Shown in pieces: positions 35,401-45,697 of a stretch of DNA of 64,000 nucleotides. Both the position numbers and the translations under genes were made by a program. Under the pieces are notes generated by a model. The model did not search any database, was not told the DNA's origin, and saw only the letters and a program-made list of their open reading frames with translations. Within the stretch, counting starts at the first letter, position 1. Each line of letters opens with the position of its first letter. The DNA comes from Bacteroidia bacterium (GTDB lineage: Bacteria > Bacteroidota > Ignavibacteria > UBA10030). Where the stretch lies: positions 62,001 through 126,000 of the forward strand of contig BQML01000014.1 of NCBI GenBank assembly GCA_022180565.1, read 5' to 3'.

Positions 35401-37935
35401 ATGAAGCCCGTCTCTACTGCGTTGTTCCTCACCACGCTCTTCGCCGTTACGACGGATATCCGCGCTCAAGGAGCCTCACCCGACGTCCCGGTCATTCCCC
35501 GGCCGCGCGAGGTCACTGTCGCCCCCGGCCAGTTCCGCATCACAGGACAGACCCGCATTATTCTCGCCAGCGGCGCGACACCGGAAGACCGGTTCACTGC
35601 CGATCAGCTCAACGAGCATCTGATTGGCCTTGGCTTCTCTCCGCTTGAGATCTCCGAGGAAGCCAAAGTGAGAAGAAGGGAATCCGATTTTGTTCTTCTC
35701 GGACCTCCTCTTGGCGCACGGTCGGCCTCCCTTCTGAAAGAGACCGGGGCAAGTCTGACTCCCGAAATGAAGGAGGAGGGATATCTCCTCACCAGTACGA
35801 GCGATCGCATCGGGATCGTGGCGGAATCGCCGCGCGGGAGGTTCTACGGAATGATGACACTCCTTCAGCTCATCACGCAGGAAAGAAAAGCTCTCGCCGT
35901 ACCCCGCCTGTTGATTCGTGACTGGCCGGGATTGAGCATCAGGGGAGTTACGGACGATTTGAGCCGCGGGCAGGTCTCGACACTGGACAACTTCAAAAAG
36001 ATCATCCGCTTCCTCTCCCGTCATAAGCTGAACGTGTACTCGCCGTACATCGAGGATATTTTCGCGTTCCGGAATCATCCCCGGATCGGCAGCGGGCGCG
36101 GGGCCTTGACCGCCGATGAGATCCGTCGCCTCGATGCGTTCGCGAAACAGCATCATGTTGAGCTTATTCCGATCTTCGAAACGTTGGGGCACTGGGAAAA
36201 CATTCTGCTTTTACCTGGGTACCGGCAGTATGCGGAATTCCCGGGAGCCCACACGCTGAACGTTTCCGACGAACGAATATACGATCTCCTCGACGAGATG
36301 ATCGGCGAACTGGCCTCTGCATTTCGTTCCCCTTATTTCAACATGGCGGCCGACGAATCCTGGGATGTTGGACTGGGAGCGACGAAACAGCGCGTTGCCG
36401 AAAGCGATCTTGCCACGGTTCACGCGGACCATTACAAGCGCTTGTTCGCGATCCTCAACAAGTACGGCAAGCGGCCGATGATGTATGGAGACATCATCCT
36501 AAACCATCCGTCGATTCTGGAAAAGATTCCGCGCGACGTCATTATTGTCGATTGGCAGTACTGGGGCGGCGATTCCTATCCCAGTCCCGCTGTCTTCCGG
36601 AAAGCGGGATTTCCGTTTATCGTTTCTCCCGCGATCTGGAATTTCACAGGTCCGTTTCCAAACTATCTCAACACGATTATCAATGTGCGGAACTTTGCCA
36701 GGGACGGCCACAAGAACGGTACTCTGGGAATCCTCACGTCCAACTGGAACGACTATGGTGGGGAGACGTTCAGAGAACTAAACTACTATGGATTTTCATG
36801 GACTGCTGAATGTGGATGGAATCCGCAGACCGCGGAGCCCAGCGGGTTTGACGAGGTTTTCTTTCCGCTTTTTTCCGGCAGCAACGACGCGGGGAGGGCT
36901 TTGCGAACGGCGTATCAGCTTCTCTCGAATGTCTACACCCAGCTCGAATGGCATGAGATCTGGCGGCACCCCCTGGTTCCGGAGCGGGAATCGATCCTGC
37001 GAAATGTGTGGCGATTTCAGGCCATCGAGTCAACGATGCCGCTTGTTCGGGAAGTGCTCAGCGCGGCAGAGCGGAGCTCCACCCGCAACCGCGACCATGT
37101 GGACTACATTCGCTTCGTCACTCACTTGAGCGATTGGTTTGTCCGCAAGGTAAAGACAGCGCATCGGATTGCCGCTCTTCAGCGCGATTCCGTTCTGACC
37201 GATTCCGAAAAGAAGACCGCCATAACGGCGGCGGCTCTGTCGGTCATTCCTCCCTTGGAGTCCCTGAAGCGCGAGTTTCAGGACCTCTGGCTGCGGACGA
37301 ATCGCCCGGCGAATCTTCAGCTTCTCCTCGACCGCTATGACCGCCAGGTTCTCTACTGGAAAGAGATTGCCGCGAAACCGTTGAAGAACCAATATGAGAT
37401 CCCGTCTGCCTGGCTGTATCATCCTTCCGCCAATCCTTACGTGCGCGATTCATCGCTCACCCAGGTACCCAGGGCATTCTTCAGGATCTCCTGGGATTCC
37501 GCGGATTCGCTTGCGCCCGGCGGCGTCCAGGTGATTGCCGATACGTTCGCGGAGATCTTCATCAACGGCGTACTGTTGGATACCTTGCTTGCGAGGCGAT
37601 CACTCTCGCTCACGGTGGAACGCGAACGCGTGAAGACATGGGACCTTACGCAACACCTGCGGCCCGGCAGGAATACTCTGGCCATCGCTGCGGCAAACTA
37701 TGATCCTTTCGGATCGGCCGGGATCAATGTTCTTGGCTATCGCGCGAATCCGGGCGGCGAATTCAAAGTCATCCTGCTTGACACCCTCGTCCGTGTTTCC
37801 CCCTTGGCCCCACCGAACTGGGAGCAACCTGCATTTGACGATAGTAAATGGATTCATGCGGCCTCCAAGAATTATCCTGCGACGGTGGTGGCTCCGGATT
37901 TTGAGCAGGGGCGTTCTTCTTGGATCGAGCGATAA
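35401..37935 (+). CDS. Secreted GH20-type beta-N-acetylhexosaminidase
   Basis: An 844-residue enzyme. After a signal peptide come the GH20 N-terminal domain (VPVIPRPREVTVAPG, residues about 30-165) and the barrel (RGVTDDLSRGQVSTLDNFKKIIRFL); the Asp-Glu catalytic pair is in NMAADESWDVG. The region from about 490 is a long helical and beta-sandwich C-terminal half. It releases terminal GlcNAc/GalNAc from glycans. The ATG at 35401 has GAGGGT at the right distance; the one at 35386 has no ribosome site. Confidence 0.87.
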   Translation: MKPVSTALFLTTLFAVTTDIRAQGASPDVPVIPRPREVTVAPGQFRITGQTRIILASGATPEDRFTADQLNEHLIGLGFSPLEISEEAKVRRRESDFVLLGPPLGARSASLLKETGASLTPEMKEEGYLLTSTSDRIGIVAESPRGRFYGMMTLLQLITQERKALAVPRLLIRDWPGLSIRGVTDDLSRGQVSTLDNFKKIIRFLSRHKLNVYSPYIEDIFAFRNHPRIGSGRGALTADEIRRLDAFAKQHHVELIPIFETLGHWENILLLPGYRQYAEFPGAHTLNVSDERIYDLLDEMIGELASAFRSPYFNMAADESWDVGLGATKQRVAESDLATVHADHYKRLFAILNKYGKRPMMYGDIILNHPSILEKIPRDVIIVDWQYWGGDSYPSPAVFRKAGFPFIVSPAIWNFTGPFPNYLNTIINVRNFARDGHKNGTLGILTSNWNDYGGETFRELNYYGFSWTAECGWNPQTAEPSGFDEVFFPLFSGSNDAGRALRTAYQLLSNVYTQLEWHEIWRHPLVPERESILRNVWRFQAIESTMPLVREVLSAAERSSTRNRDHVDYIRFVTHLSDWFVRKVKTAHRIAALQRDSVLTDSEKKTAITAAALSVIPPLESLKREFQDLWLRTNRPANLQLLLDRYDRQVLYWKEIAAKPLKNQYEIPSAWLYHPSANPYVRDSSLTQVPRAFFRISWDSADSLAPGGVQVIADTFAEIFINGVLLDTLLARRSLSLTVERERVKTWDLTQHLRPGRNTLAIAAANYDPFGSAGINVLGYRANPGGEFKVILLDTLVRVSPLAPPNWEQPAFDDSKWIHAASKNYPATVVAPDFEQGRSSWIER

Positions 37936-37984
37936 AAGCAACCTCCCGCAACGTTTTCCGTAGTACCGTGCGAGAGGGCCCCTC

Positions 37985-38698
37985 GTGATTCTTGAAAAAT
38001 TCCGATATTCGTTCCTGGGAAGAATGCGAAGGCAGGAAGGCCTGCCACCGCGCGTTGACCGTGATCGGGCGTTAGACCTCGGCGCCTCTCCCAAGGTTGT
38101 TTTTGAAGCTTCCGTCGCCGTTTCCCTTTTTCTGATCATTGTTCTCTTTCTGGCGTTCCCCGATCCTTCGTCAACAACAATCAACGCACAGGCTCCCAAG
38201 GAGTTCGTCGAATTTGAGGACATTCAGAGCACACGTCAGGAAAATCGTCCACCTCCTCCCCCCCGACCACCGATACCGATTGAGGCACCGAGCGATGAGA
38301 CGGTGGACGACGTGGATCTTGCCAGCACAGAAATTGATGTGACGGCTGAGGTCGCACCTCCCCCTCCCGCCGACAGCGATCCTTCCGAGGAGTATTTCAT
38401 TGCCGTTGAAGAAATGCCTGAACCGATCGGAGGGCTGGCTGCCATTCAGCGGAACGTCGAGTATCCAGAGATCGCCCGGAGAGCAGGTGTTCAGGGCCGC
38501 GTATACATCCTTGCCTATGTCAATGAGCAGGGTGATGTGACCAAGGTCGAGGTGCTCCGAGGCATCGGAGCGGGCTGCGACGAGGCCGCCGCGAAAGCGG
38601 TCAGGGATGCCAAGTTTATCCCGGGCAAACAGCGGGGAAAGCCCATGAAGGTCCGAGTTTCCATCCCTATTCGGTTTGAGCTCACGGGCAACCAGTAG
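37985..38698 (+). CDS. TonB-family protein
   Basis: A 237-residue protein starting with GTG. One transmembrane segment (residues about 38-58) is followed by a proline-rich stretch (RPPPPPRPPIP) and a C-terminal TonB domain (YPEIARRAGVQGRVYILAYVNEQGDVTKVEVL). TonB links ExbBD energy to outer-membrane receptors; exbB/exbD are not adjacent here. Confidence 0.9.
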   Translation: MILEKFRYSFLGRMRRQEGLPPRVDRDRALDLGASPKVVFEASVAVSLFLIIVLFLAFPDPSSTTINAQAPKEFVEFEDIQSTRQENRPPPPPRPPIPIEAPSDETVDDVDLASTEIDVTAEVAPPPPADSDPSEEYFIAVEEMPEPIGGLAAIQRNVEYPEIARRAGVQGRVYILAYVNEQGDVTKVEVLRGIGAGCDEAAAKAVRDAKFIPGKQRGKPMKVRVSIPIRFELTGNQ

Positions 38699-38780
38699 TA
38701 CGTGAAGAAAGAGTCAGGGGCGCGCCGCCCCACCCCTATCTTTTGCATTTCACTCCTTATTTCCCGACCTTCGCTTTTTC

Positions 38781-40190
38781 ATGTACGGCTTCTTGTCCAT
38801 ACTTCCGCCTCTTCTCGCGATCGTCCTGGCCATTTGGACGCGTCAGGTGTTTATTTCGCTTTTCCTCGGCATTTGGCTCGGCTGGAGTATTCTGACGGGC
38901 GGCGTCTTTTCCGGACTCGCATCGGCCATTCAGGCCTGCATTGACGTCTTCAAAGACAACGGGAACACGCGAGTCATCATCTTTTCCTCTCTGATCGGAG
39001 CATTGATCACGCTTACGCAGAGGAGCGGAGGGGTGCAGGGATTTGTGGATTGGATTCAAAAGAAGAATCTGGTTCGAACTCGCAAGGGTGCGACAACGTT
39101 GGCGCTCGTGACCGGAATGTCGATCTTCATTGAGTCGAGTATTACTTGTCTGGTCACCGGAGCGGTAGCCAGACCGGTATTTGAGCGGCTTAGGCTCTCC
39201 CGTGAAAAACTCGCCTATATCTGCGACTCAACATCTGCCCCCGTTTGCGTCCTCATACCGCTCAACGCTTGGGGAGCGTACGTTCTTGGTCTTCTGGAAC
39301 GGGAGGGCGTGCAGAACCCTCTCGGCGTTTTCTTTCAGGCCCTCCCTTTAAACTTTTATGCACTTCTCGCCGTTGTGCTGGTGACTTTCATTTCTCTGAC
39401 GTTCCTTGATTTCGGTCCCATGAAGCGGGCGGAGAGACGGGCCGAAGAAACGGGTCAGACGATCGCCGAGGGCCGCGTACCGGTGGTTTCAGACGAGGTG
39501 ACCTCGATCGAAGTCAAGCCGGGCGTACAGCCCAGGGCCATGAACATGCTTCTTCCGATCCTTGGCATGATTGTTATGATGCCTGCGGGCCTCTTCATCA
39601 CGGGAAATGGCGACATAACGGCCGGATCGGGTTCAACCTCCGTCCTTTGGTCTGTCCTCCTCGCCATCCTGCTGGCCGGGGTTCTGAGCATTGGACAAAG
39701 AATCCTGACTGTCCGGGAGGTCGTTGACTTAACACTCAAAGGAATGGGAGGTCTTATTCCTCTGGGAATTCTGATGAATTTCGCTTTTGCAATCGGGGAT
39801 ACGACAAAAGTCCTGGGAACCGGGCCTTATGTGGCTTCCATTGCCGAGGCCTTCATCGGTCCATCCTTGGTTGCCCCCGTGATCTTTGTTACTGCCAGTT
39901 TTATTGCCTTCTCTACAGGAACGAGTTGGGGCACGTTTGCTATCATGGTGCCCATCGCTATCCCCACGGCGGTCGCCATGGATGCCAGCCTCCCGCTGGC
40001 CCTTGCCGCCGTCTTAAGCGGAGGGGTGTTCGGTGACCACAGCTCACCCATTTCCGATACGACCCTGGTTTCATCCATGGCGGCCGCCAGCGACCACATT
40101 GACCATGTGCGTACACAGCTTCCGTATGCCGCGACCGCGGGAGCCGGTGCTCTCATCCTCTTCACTGTAACCGGGTTTCTTCTTCATTAG
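38781..40190 (+). CDS. Na+/H+ antiporter NhaC family
   Basis: A 469-residue protein with about 12 hydrophobic helices. Family features include IWTRQVFISLFLGIWLGW, MSIFIESSITCLV, DSTSAPVCVLIPLNAWGAYV, and GVFGDHSSPISDTTLVSS near the end, the ion-binding stretch of NhaC-like antiporters. It exchanges sodium for protons at the inner membrane, or a related substrate. No clear ribosome site precedes the ATG. Confidence 0.88.
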   Translation: MYGFLSILPPLLAIVLAIWTRQVFISLFLGIWLGWSILTGGVFSGLASAIQACIDVFKDNGNTRVIIFSSLIGALITLTQRSGGVQGFVDWIQKKNLVRTRKGATTLALVTGMSIFIESSITCLVTGAVARPVFERLRLSREKLAYICDSTSAPVCVLIPLNAWGAYVLGLLEREGVQNPLGVFFQALPLNFYALLAVVLVTFISLTFLDFGPMKRAERRAEETGQTIAEGRVPVVSDEVTSIEVKPGVQPRAMNMLLPILGMIVMMPAGLFITGNGDITAGSGSTSVLWSVLLAILLAGVLSIGQRILTVREVVDLTLKGMGGLIPLGILMNFAFAIGDTTKVLGTGPYVASIAEAFIGPSLVAPVIFVTASFIAFSTGTSWGTFAIMVPIAIPTAVAMDASLPLALAAVLSGGVFGDHSSPISDTTLVSSMAAASDHIDHVRTQLPYAATAGAGALILFTVTGFLLH

Positions 40191-40210
40191 AACCTCTCAA
40201 CGCGTTTTTC

Positions 40211-40239
40211 TTGACGAGCATTTCTTTTTTTCGTATTGT
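40211..40239 (+). promoter_or_regulatory. Probable sigma70 promoter
   Basis: TTGACG, 17 bp, TATTGT, followed 54 bp later by the ATG of a 57-residue gene. Confidence 0.65.
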
Positions 40240-40292
40240 TGTACATCCTTGCGCCGGACATTTCCGGTGCTCATCACATTCGCAGGGGATCT

Positions 40293-40466
40293 ATGAAGAA
40301 GTATGTTGTTCTCGGTTTGATGCTCGGCATCACGGTCTCAGCCCTTGTGGTTTTTTTCAAGCGGAGACAGCTTGCGGGAACGGAGTTTCAGGGGTTCTTT
40401 GATTCCTCCACCGTTTCTGAGGATGTCTTCGGCGAAGGGTTCGATGAATTCCCGGACAAGCTCTAG
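40293..40466 (+). CDS. 57-residue membrane-anchored small protein
   Basis: One hydrophobic segment (residues 4-22, VVLGLMLGITVSALVVFF) then KRR and an acidic tail ending EGFDEFPDKL. Own promoter (40211-40239), AGGGGA site and a strong terminator, so a real monocistronic gene. Function unknown. Confidence 0.72.
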   Translation: MKKYVVLGLMLGITVSALVVFFKRRQLAGTEFQGFFDSSTVSEDVFGEGFDEFPDKL

Positions 40467-40497
40467 CGGATGCTGTTTTTGGCGTCGCGGTTCATCG

Positions 40498-40524
40498 AAA
40501 GCGTCCTGAACGGACGCTTTTTTT
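40498..40524 (+). terminator. Rho-independent terminator
   Basis: AAAGCGTCC / GGACGCTTT stem with a 5-base loop and a T run. It ends the 57-residue gene. Confidence 0.92.
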
Positions 40525-40626
40525 GTTTCCTTCTTTGGAGGGGGCCTGAATTCCTTCAGGGTTGCATTTCATCGTTTTTCTCGTAGTTTGGTAGGGTTCG
40601 TTTTCACCTAAACGCCCCTCCGAGCC

Positions 40627-43497
40627 ATGACGCCTGTGGGCCAGCCTGAAACAAGCGGTTCACATTTTTCCTCCCTGGCCGACGCTCTTCGTGACGAAAT
40701 CAAAGCGCGCAGTGCCGCACCGCGCGCCGTCACCCTCTTCTCCGGCACGTTTACCGGGGCCTTCGCGGGCCGTTGGTACTACCGCTTTGAAATCCCCGAA
40801 CACATTACCGTCCAAGGAATCCCTTCGGCCACATTCACGTTCGGTCAGACGAATCCTCTGCAGCTGAAAGGAAGTTTTGTCTCTGTCGAGAATCAGTACT
40901 TGACGATCGCCCTGCCGCTGAATTTCGGCCAAGTGATTCCGGAGGTCCGCTGCGAGTGGGAGGTTGAACCCCATCTTTCCCCCATTCTCCATCAGCTTGC
41001 CGAGCCTTCCCCGCTCGGCGTTCTTCTCCTTCATCCTGAAGATGCCGCGAATCACCACGCGGTCGGATTCGATCCGAAGTTTCTTCCTGACACCGTGCAG
41101 GAGCAACAGGATGCGCTGAACCGCATTCTGGCGAACAAGGTCAGTTTTTTGTGGGGACCGATCGTTTCGGGGAAGACCAATGTGCTGGCCCAGCTTGCCG
41201 TCAACTACGCCATGGCCGGGAAACGCATTTTGTTTGTCGACACAGTCAACGAACGCGTCGACGATCTCATGCTGCGCGCGATTGAGATCGGACGCAAACT
41301 CGGCGCTGAGCTGGTACCCATTGCCTGTGTTGTGGGACTTCCGGCAGTGGAGAATTTCGCGAAGCTTGGCCCTCTTTCGTTGGAACATGAGGCAGAGCGG
41401 TTGCGTGAGGAGAAACGCAAATCGTTTGGAGAGCGTGTGGGCCTGCTCAGCTCCTACTGGCGCGTCAGAATCAAGTACATTCTCCATGAAGATTCCGTCA
41501 CGCGGGTTGCAGACATCCGAGAGCGGTTGTCGGACAGAAAGAAGAAGATTGAGTCCCTGACCGCTGAAGTTGCCGCATTGAAGGAAGCCGTCGGCAGGAT
41601 CCAGAACGCCTCCATGATGGACCGGTTGAAGAAGGGATTCGGGAAAGAGGACCTCGCCACGGCACTCAAGAAGCTGGAAGAACGCTCCGCAGTCCTGAAA
41701 CGCATGCAATCCTCGCTCACGGCTCTTACGCACGAATCTTTACGAATCGAAGCCGCGGCGCCGATCAGCGGAGAAGACCAGAAGGAATTCAATCTCGCTG
41801 TCAAACGCATCGACGAACTCGGAGGTTTGCAGAAAGTAGAAGAGGCTGTCCGCACCTACGTGTCCGTGGATGAAGACGCCCTTCTGGAGCAAAGACGATT
41901 TTTCGGAACAACCCTGACGACGGCGCTGACCGATCCAAGGCTTCGACGACAGCAATTCGATTTGGTGATCGTAGACGATGCTGAAAGCATCGCGCTCCCT
42001 TTCCTTGCGGCCCTCGCTTCCATGGCACGCGAGAAAATGGTCGTTTCAGGCGATCCCTATCAGCTGGGCCCGGAATCCGTATCGGCTTCCATTCCGGTTC
42101 AGGAGTGGTTTCGGCGCGACGCATTCCTGCATCTGACAGGAGGCGATCGTTTGCAGGATCTCTTTGAGTACACACGGCGTCATCCGCAGTGGTGCATCCA
42201 CCTGTCATCGCAAATTGCCCTGACGCCAAAACTCTCGCAGTTCGTCGCATCCACGCTCTACGATAACTCGGTAAGCGTTGCTGTGCCGCAGGGCGCCAAA
42301 GGCCGACTCTGGTTCATCGACACAAGCTCCCTTCGGTCCCAGGCAAAACAGTACATCGGCCGCCGGAAAATTCTTCCGCACAACGAGCTTCAGACGCGCA
42401 AGATTCTGGAACTGGTGAAGCACGCGCTTATGGAACGCGGGCGGGCGGCCGGAGACGTTGGCGTCATCATTCCGTTCCACGGCCCCACCTTGTACGTCAA
42501 ACAGCAACTGCGCATGCAGGGGATGCAGAACGTGGAAGTGGGCACGCCGTTTTCCTTCCGGGGGCGAAGGAAGAAGGCTATTGTGTTCGACACGGTCATG
42601 GCGGGGGTTGATCACACGATGCGACCCATCGATGACAAGAAGATCGGCGACCATCAGATCGTCCGGATGCTGAATACCGTGTTCTCATGTGTGGAGGAGG
42701 ATCTCTACGTCGTAGCCGATTTGAACCATTTCCAGGAGCAATACAAAGATCGGCTCATGACGCGGCTTTTGACCCTTCTTCGCGCGGAAGCCGACCCCAC
42801 CGTGGCGTTTGCGCAATCGGCCAGGCAATTCGACATGCTCGATTGGGATCAGAAAGCGATACGGCTTTCGTACGCGGCCGAACCGAGCATGGCGGGTGGC
42901 CCCAGCGGCGAGCGTCACAGCGCTCTGAAAGACGATGCGGAATTTGCCGTTCAGATGAAGCTTCTGGAAAAGAAAGGGGCTGAAAAGCCGGAGGCGTCCG
43001 AGCGCAACTACGAGCGCGAGACGTATGACACTGTTCGACGGGTCCTCGGCCTTTTGGAGGATATTAATCTTCTGGGCCAGTATGCAGGTCATCCACTCCT
43101 CTTTCGCAGGTCGTATGCCACGGAACAGGCGGTGGCAAGACTCCCCATCACGCCGGCATTGTCCGAGAAAGATTTCCGGAACGTTCTGGAAGACTGGAAT
43201 CTGCTGGTTTATGAAAAATCAGGCGGGAGCAAAACCGACCAACTATTTTTCAAACAGGCTCCCGAGACGCGTGTCCGGTGGGATGTAAATGCTCTCAAGG
43301 CTTTCTATTCTGCCGACGTGGATTCCGTAGTGGAGGAAGGGAAGCAGAAGCTGGCTATGGCCGTTTCGCGGATTTTTCAGGAATGCATCGGCAAGCCCCA
43401 GCCCGGCACACCGCAGGAATGGCATACCGGCTATCTCAGCTTTCTGGCCAAGCTCGAGGGGTATTTGAATTGGATTTCGGAACAATTGCGAAAGTAA
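40627..43497 (+). CDS. Large SF1-helicase-like ATPase, divergent
   Basis: A 956-residue protein. Residues about 25-130 form a beta-rich N-terminal domain; the Walker A is GPIVSGKT (177-184) and Walker B is IVDDAES (about 447-453) followed by motif III GDPYQLGP, a Upf1/SF1 pattern. A coiled coil (about 280-390) is inserted between them. Motif V-like GRRKKAIVFD is present, but the usual NVALSRA motif VI is replaced by RMLNTVFSC. The last 250 residues match nothing known to me. Confidence 0.7.
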   Translation: MTPVGQPETSGSHFSSLADALRDEIKARSAAPRAVTLFSGTFTGAFAGRWYYRFEIPEHITVQGIPSATFTFGQTNPLQLKGSFVSVENQYLTIALPLNFGQVIPEVRCEWEVEPHLSPILHQLAEPSPLGVLLLHPEDAANHHAVGFDPKFLPDTVQEQQDALNRILANKVSFLWGPIVSGKTNVLAQLAVNYAMAGKRILFVDTVNERVDDLMLRAIEIGRKLGAELVPIACVVGLPAVENFAKLGPLSLEHEAERLREEKRKSFGERVGLLSSYWRVRIKYILHEDSVTRVADIRERLSDRKKKIESLTAEVAALKEAVGRIQNASMMDRLKKGFGKEDLATALKKLEERSAVLKRMQSSLTALTHESLRIEAAAPISGEDQKEFNLAVKRIDELGGLQKVEEAVRTYVSVDEDALLEQRRFFGTTLTTALTDPRLRRQQFDLVIVDDAESIALPFLAALASMAREKMVVSGDPYQLGPESVSASIPVQEWFRRDAFLHLTGGDRLQDLFEYTRRHPQWCIHLSSQIALTPKLSQFVASTLYDNSVSVAVPQGAKGRLWFIDTSSLRSQAKQYIGRRKILPHNELQTRKILELVKHALMERGRAAGDVGVIIPFHGPTLYVKQQLRMQGMQNVEVGTPFSFRGRRKKAIVFDTVMAGVDHTMRPIDDKKIGDHQIVRMLNTVFSCVEEDLYVVADLNHFQEQYKDRLMTRLLTLLRAEADPTVAFAQSARQFDMLDWDQKAIRLSYAAEPSMAGGPSGERHSALKDDAEFAVQMKLLEKKGAEKPEASERNYERETYDTVRRVLGLLEDINLLGQYAGHPLLFRRSYATEQAVARLPITPALSEKDFRNVLEDWNLLVYEKSGGSKTDQLFFKQAPETRVRWDVNALKAFYSADVDSVVEEGKQKLAMAVSRIFQECIGKPQPGTPQEWHTGYLSFLAKLEGYLNWISEQLRK

Positions 43498-43503
43498 GTT
43501 GAG

Positions 43504-44169
43504 TCATTCTTCGGGGGATTCCTGTGTTTCCCGTGCCGCCCGGCGTTGCCACACATGCCCCGCCAGAGCAAGAAGACCAAGGGTCACCAAAACACTCACC
43601 GTTTCCCAGTTGAGCGCTTCGCGCAGGTTCGATGCCCCCACGCTTCCGTCGATAGCTTTCGCATACAGAAATGCTTTTACAGCCACGGCGGCAAGGGTGG
43701 CGACGAGGAATCGTCCCAGGGGAATCTTCAGCAGTCCCGCGCTGTAGTTGATCAACCCGTGCTGTGAACCCGGAAAAATCCGGATCGCGAACAGGCTTGC
43801 GAAGCTCGAATGCCGTTCCAGAAACCGCGTGACTCTCCGATCGCGAAATCGTTCCATCCAGGGTCCGCCCACCGAACGCGCCGAGTAGTAGCCGAGTACC
43901 GATCCTGCCGCCGTCCCCACACAGATGATCGCTGTCGATTCGATGGGGGGAAAAAGCAGGGGGGTCAGAAAGAAAAACACCGAGGCGGGAAGAGCGTAAG
44001 TCCATGCCGCGGCCATGGCCGCAACAATCAGGAGCGGAGTGGCAGGGTTCTCCCCCAGTTCACGAATCTTTGCAATGTTGACGCGATCGTTCAGCCCGCT
44101 CTGCAAGAAAAGAACGAGACCCCCCAGGAGAATCAGAAGTGTCATCAGAGAACGTATTCTCGGATTCAT
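43504..44169 (-). CDS. TVP38/TMEM64 (VTT) family membrane protein
   Basis: A 221-residue protein with about five membrane segments. The central region FAIRIFPGSQHGLINYSAGLLKIP is the VTT signature, preceded by a GTAAGSVLGYYSAR helix. Family members (DedA-like, TMEM64-like) are involved in membrane lipid homeostasis. Start at 44169 is chosen over 44193. Confidence 0.8.
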   Translation of the reverse strand: MNPRIRSLMTLLILLGGLVLFLQSGLNDRVNIAKIRELGENPATPLLIVAAMAAAWTYALPASVFFFLTPLLFPPIESTAIICVGTAAGSVLGYYSARSVGGPWMERFRDRRVTRFLERHSSFASLFAIRIFPGSQHGLINYSAGLLKIPLGRFLVATLAAVAVKAFLYAKAIDGSVGASNLREALNWETVSVLVTLGLLALAGHVWQRRAARETQESPEE

Positions 44170-44221
44170 TCTTTCATTATCCCCAAAATTCACCCCGTTT
44201 TCAACCGAAGAGCCCGTTTTC

Positions 44222-44251
44222 TTGACTGCATTGCACTTTTTCGGGTATATT
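44222..44251 (+). promoter_or_regulatory. Probable sigma70 promoter
   Basis: TTGACT, 18 bp, TATATT, 49 bp before the GTG at 44301. Confidence 0.68.
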
Positions 44252-44300
44252 CATGCAAGGGGGTTTATAGCTCTTTGTCCACGAATGAGAAAGGCCCTGT

Positions 44301-45623
44301 GTGAGTTTTTTTGAGGTGTTTGGCGAGATCCTTCTGGTTCTGTTTTTTGTATTTCTGAACGGATTTTTCGTCGCGGCCGAATTTGCCATCGTCAAGGTCC
44401 GGGCGACGCAGATCCAGCCGCTTGCCGTCAAGGGCAACCGAAGAGCAAAGATTGCCCACGAGCTTATAACGCACCTCGATGCCTATCTCTCGGCCACACA
44501 GCTGGGCATTACAATTGCGAGCCTTGCCTTGGGCTGGCTGGGGGAGCCCTACGTTGCGAGCATGGTCCGTCCTGCTGTGGCCGCTGTCGGCATTGTCGAC
44601 GATGGCTTGATCCGGGGCATCTCGTTTGCGATCGCTTTTACCATCATCACTTTTCTCCACATAATCTTGGGGGAGCTGGCGCCGAAATCCCTGGCAATTC
44701 AGAAGGCTCAGCTCACGACACTGTGGGTCGCTTACCCTCTGCGGATGTTCTATATTATCTTTCGACCTATCATCAATTTCCTGAACGGACTGGCAAACGC
44801 CATTCTGCGGATGGCAGGCCTTCATGCCGTCAGTGAAGGAGAAATGAAACATTCCGACGAAGAACTCCGCATGCTGCTCGCGCAGGAGAAGGATGTTTCC
44901 ATTACGAGCAAGCTCCTTGTGCTCAACGCTATGGATTTCCGAAAGAAACAAGCCCGGCATTGCCTGGTGCCGAGGAAGGAAATGGTGGCGCTCCGCATTT
45001 CGGATCCCGTCCAGAAAAACCTGGGGATCATGCGATCAAACAAGTTTTCGCGGTACCCGGTGTACAGGGACTCCATTGATAACATCGTTGGAATCGTGCA
45101 CACCAAGGACATCTTCAAAACCGACCGTGATCACAAACCCGAGTTCACCATCGAATCTGTCCTGCGGGATGCGGTAGTGCTTCCGGAAACAGCATCGCTG
45201 GAACGCGTGTTGGAGAGCATGATTCAGAAGAAAGCGCATATGATTATTCTCGTGGATGAGTTTGGAGGGACGGCGGGACTTATCACGCTCGAGGATGTCC
45301 TCGAGGAAATCGTTGGAACGATTCAGGACGAGTTCGACCGCGAGACGCCGGACGTCACGAGGATCAGCGATACGGAGTTCATTGTCGATGCAGCTATCAC
45401 GACCAACGACGTGGAAAAGCTTCTGGAGCGCGAGCTTTCGATCCGCGACATTCAATCCATTGGCGCTTTTGTCATCGAGCACTTGGGCCATTTGCCCACA
45501 AGAGGCGAGAAGCTCACCGTCCGCGGGACAGAATTTATTGTCGAAAAGGTTGACGACAGGGTCATCGAAACCCTGCGCATCCGCAGACTTCCTTTGGTTG
45601 AAGAAGCCGGCGATGCAGAATAG
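44301..45623 (+). CDS. CNNM/HlyC-CorC membrane protein
   Basis: A 440-residue protein: DUF21 membrane domain (residues 1-190, FLNGFFVAAEFAIVKV, ATQLGITIASLALGWLGEP), two CBS domains (about 205-340, MVALRISDPVQKN, IIVDEF-type loop ILVDEFGGTAGLITLEDVLEEIVG) and a CorC/HlyC C-terminal domain. Members transport or sense magnesium. The GTG start is preceded by AAAGG. Confidence 0.93.
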   Translation: MSFFEVFGEILLVLFFVFLNGFFVAAEFAIVKVRATQIQPLAVKGNRRAKIAHELITHLDAYLSATQLGITIASLALGWLGEPYVASMVRPAVAAVGIVDDGLIRGISFAIAFTIITFLHIILGELAPKSLAIQKAQLTTLWVAYPLRMFYIIFRPIINFLNGLANAILRMAGLHAVSEGEMKHSDEELRMLLAQEKDVSITSKLLVLNAMDFRKKQARHCLVPRKEMVALRISDPVQKNLGIMRSNKFSRYPVYRDSIDNIVGIVHTKDIFKTDRDHKPEFTIESVLRDAVVLPETASLERVLESMIQKKAHMIILVDEFGGTAGLITLEDVLEEIVGTIQDEFDRETPDVTRISDTEFIVDAAITTNDVEKLLERELSIRDIQSIGAFVIEHLGHLPTRGEKLTVRGTEFIVEKVDDRVIETLRIRRLPLVEEAGDAE

Positions 45624-45697
45624 CAGTCGGCGTTCCGCGTTTCCTTCTTTGCATGTTCCGTTCGGATGTGATGGACTCACTCCACGAGGATCACCGT

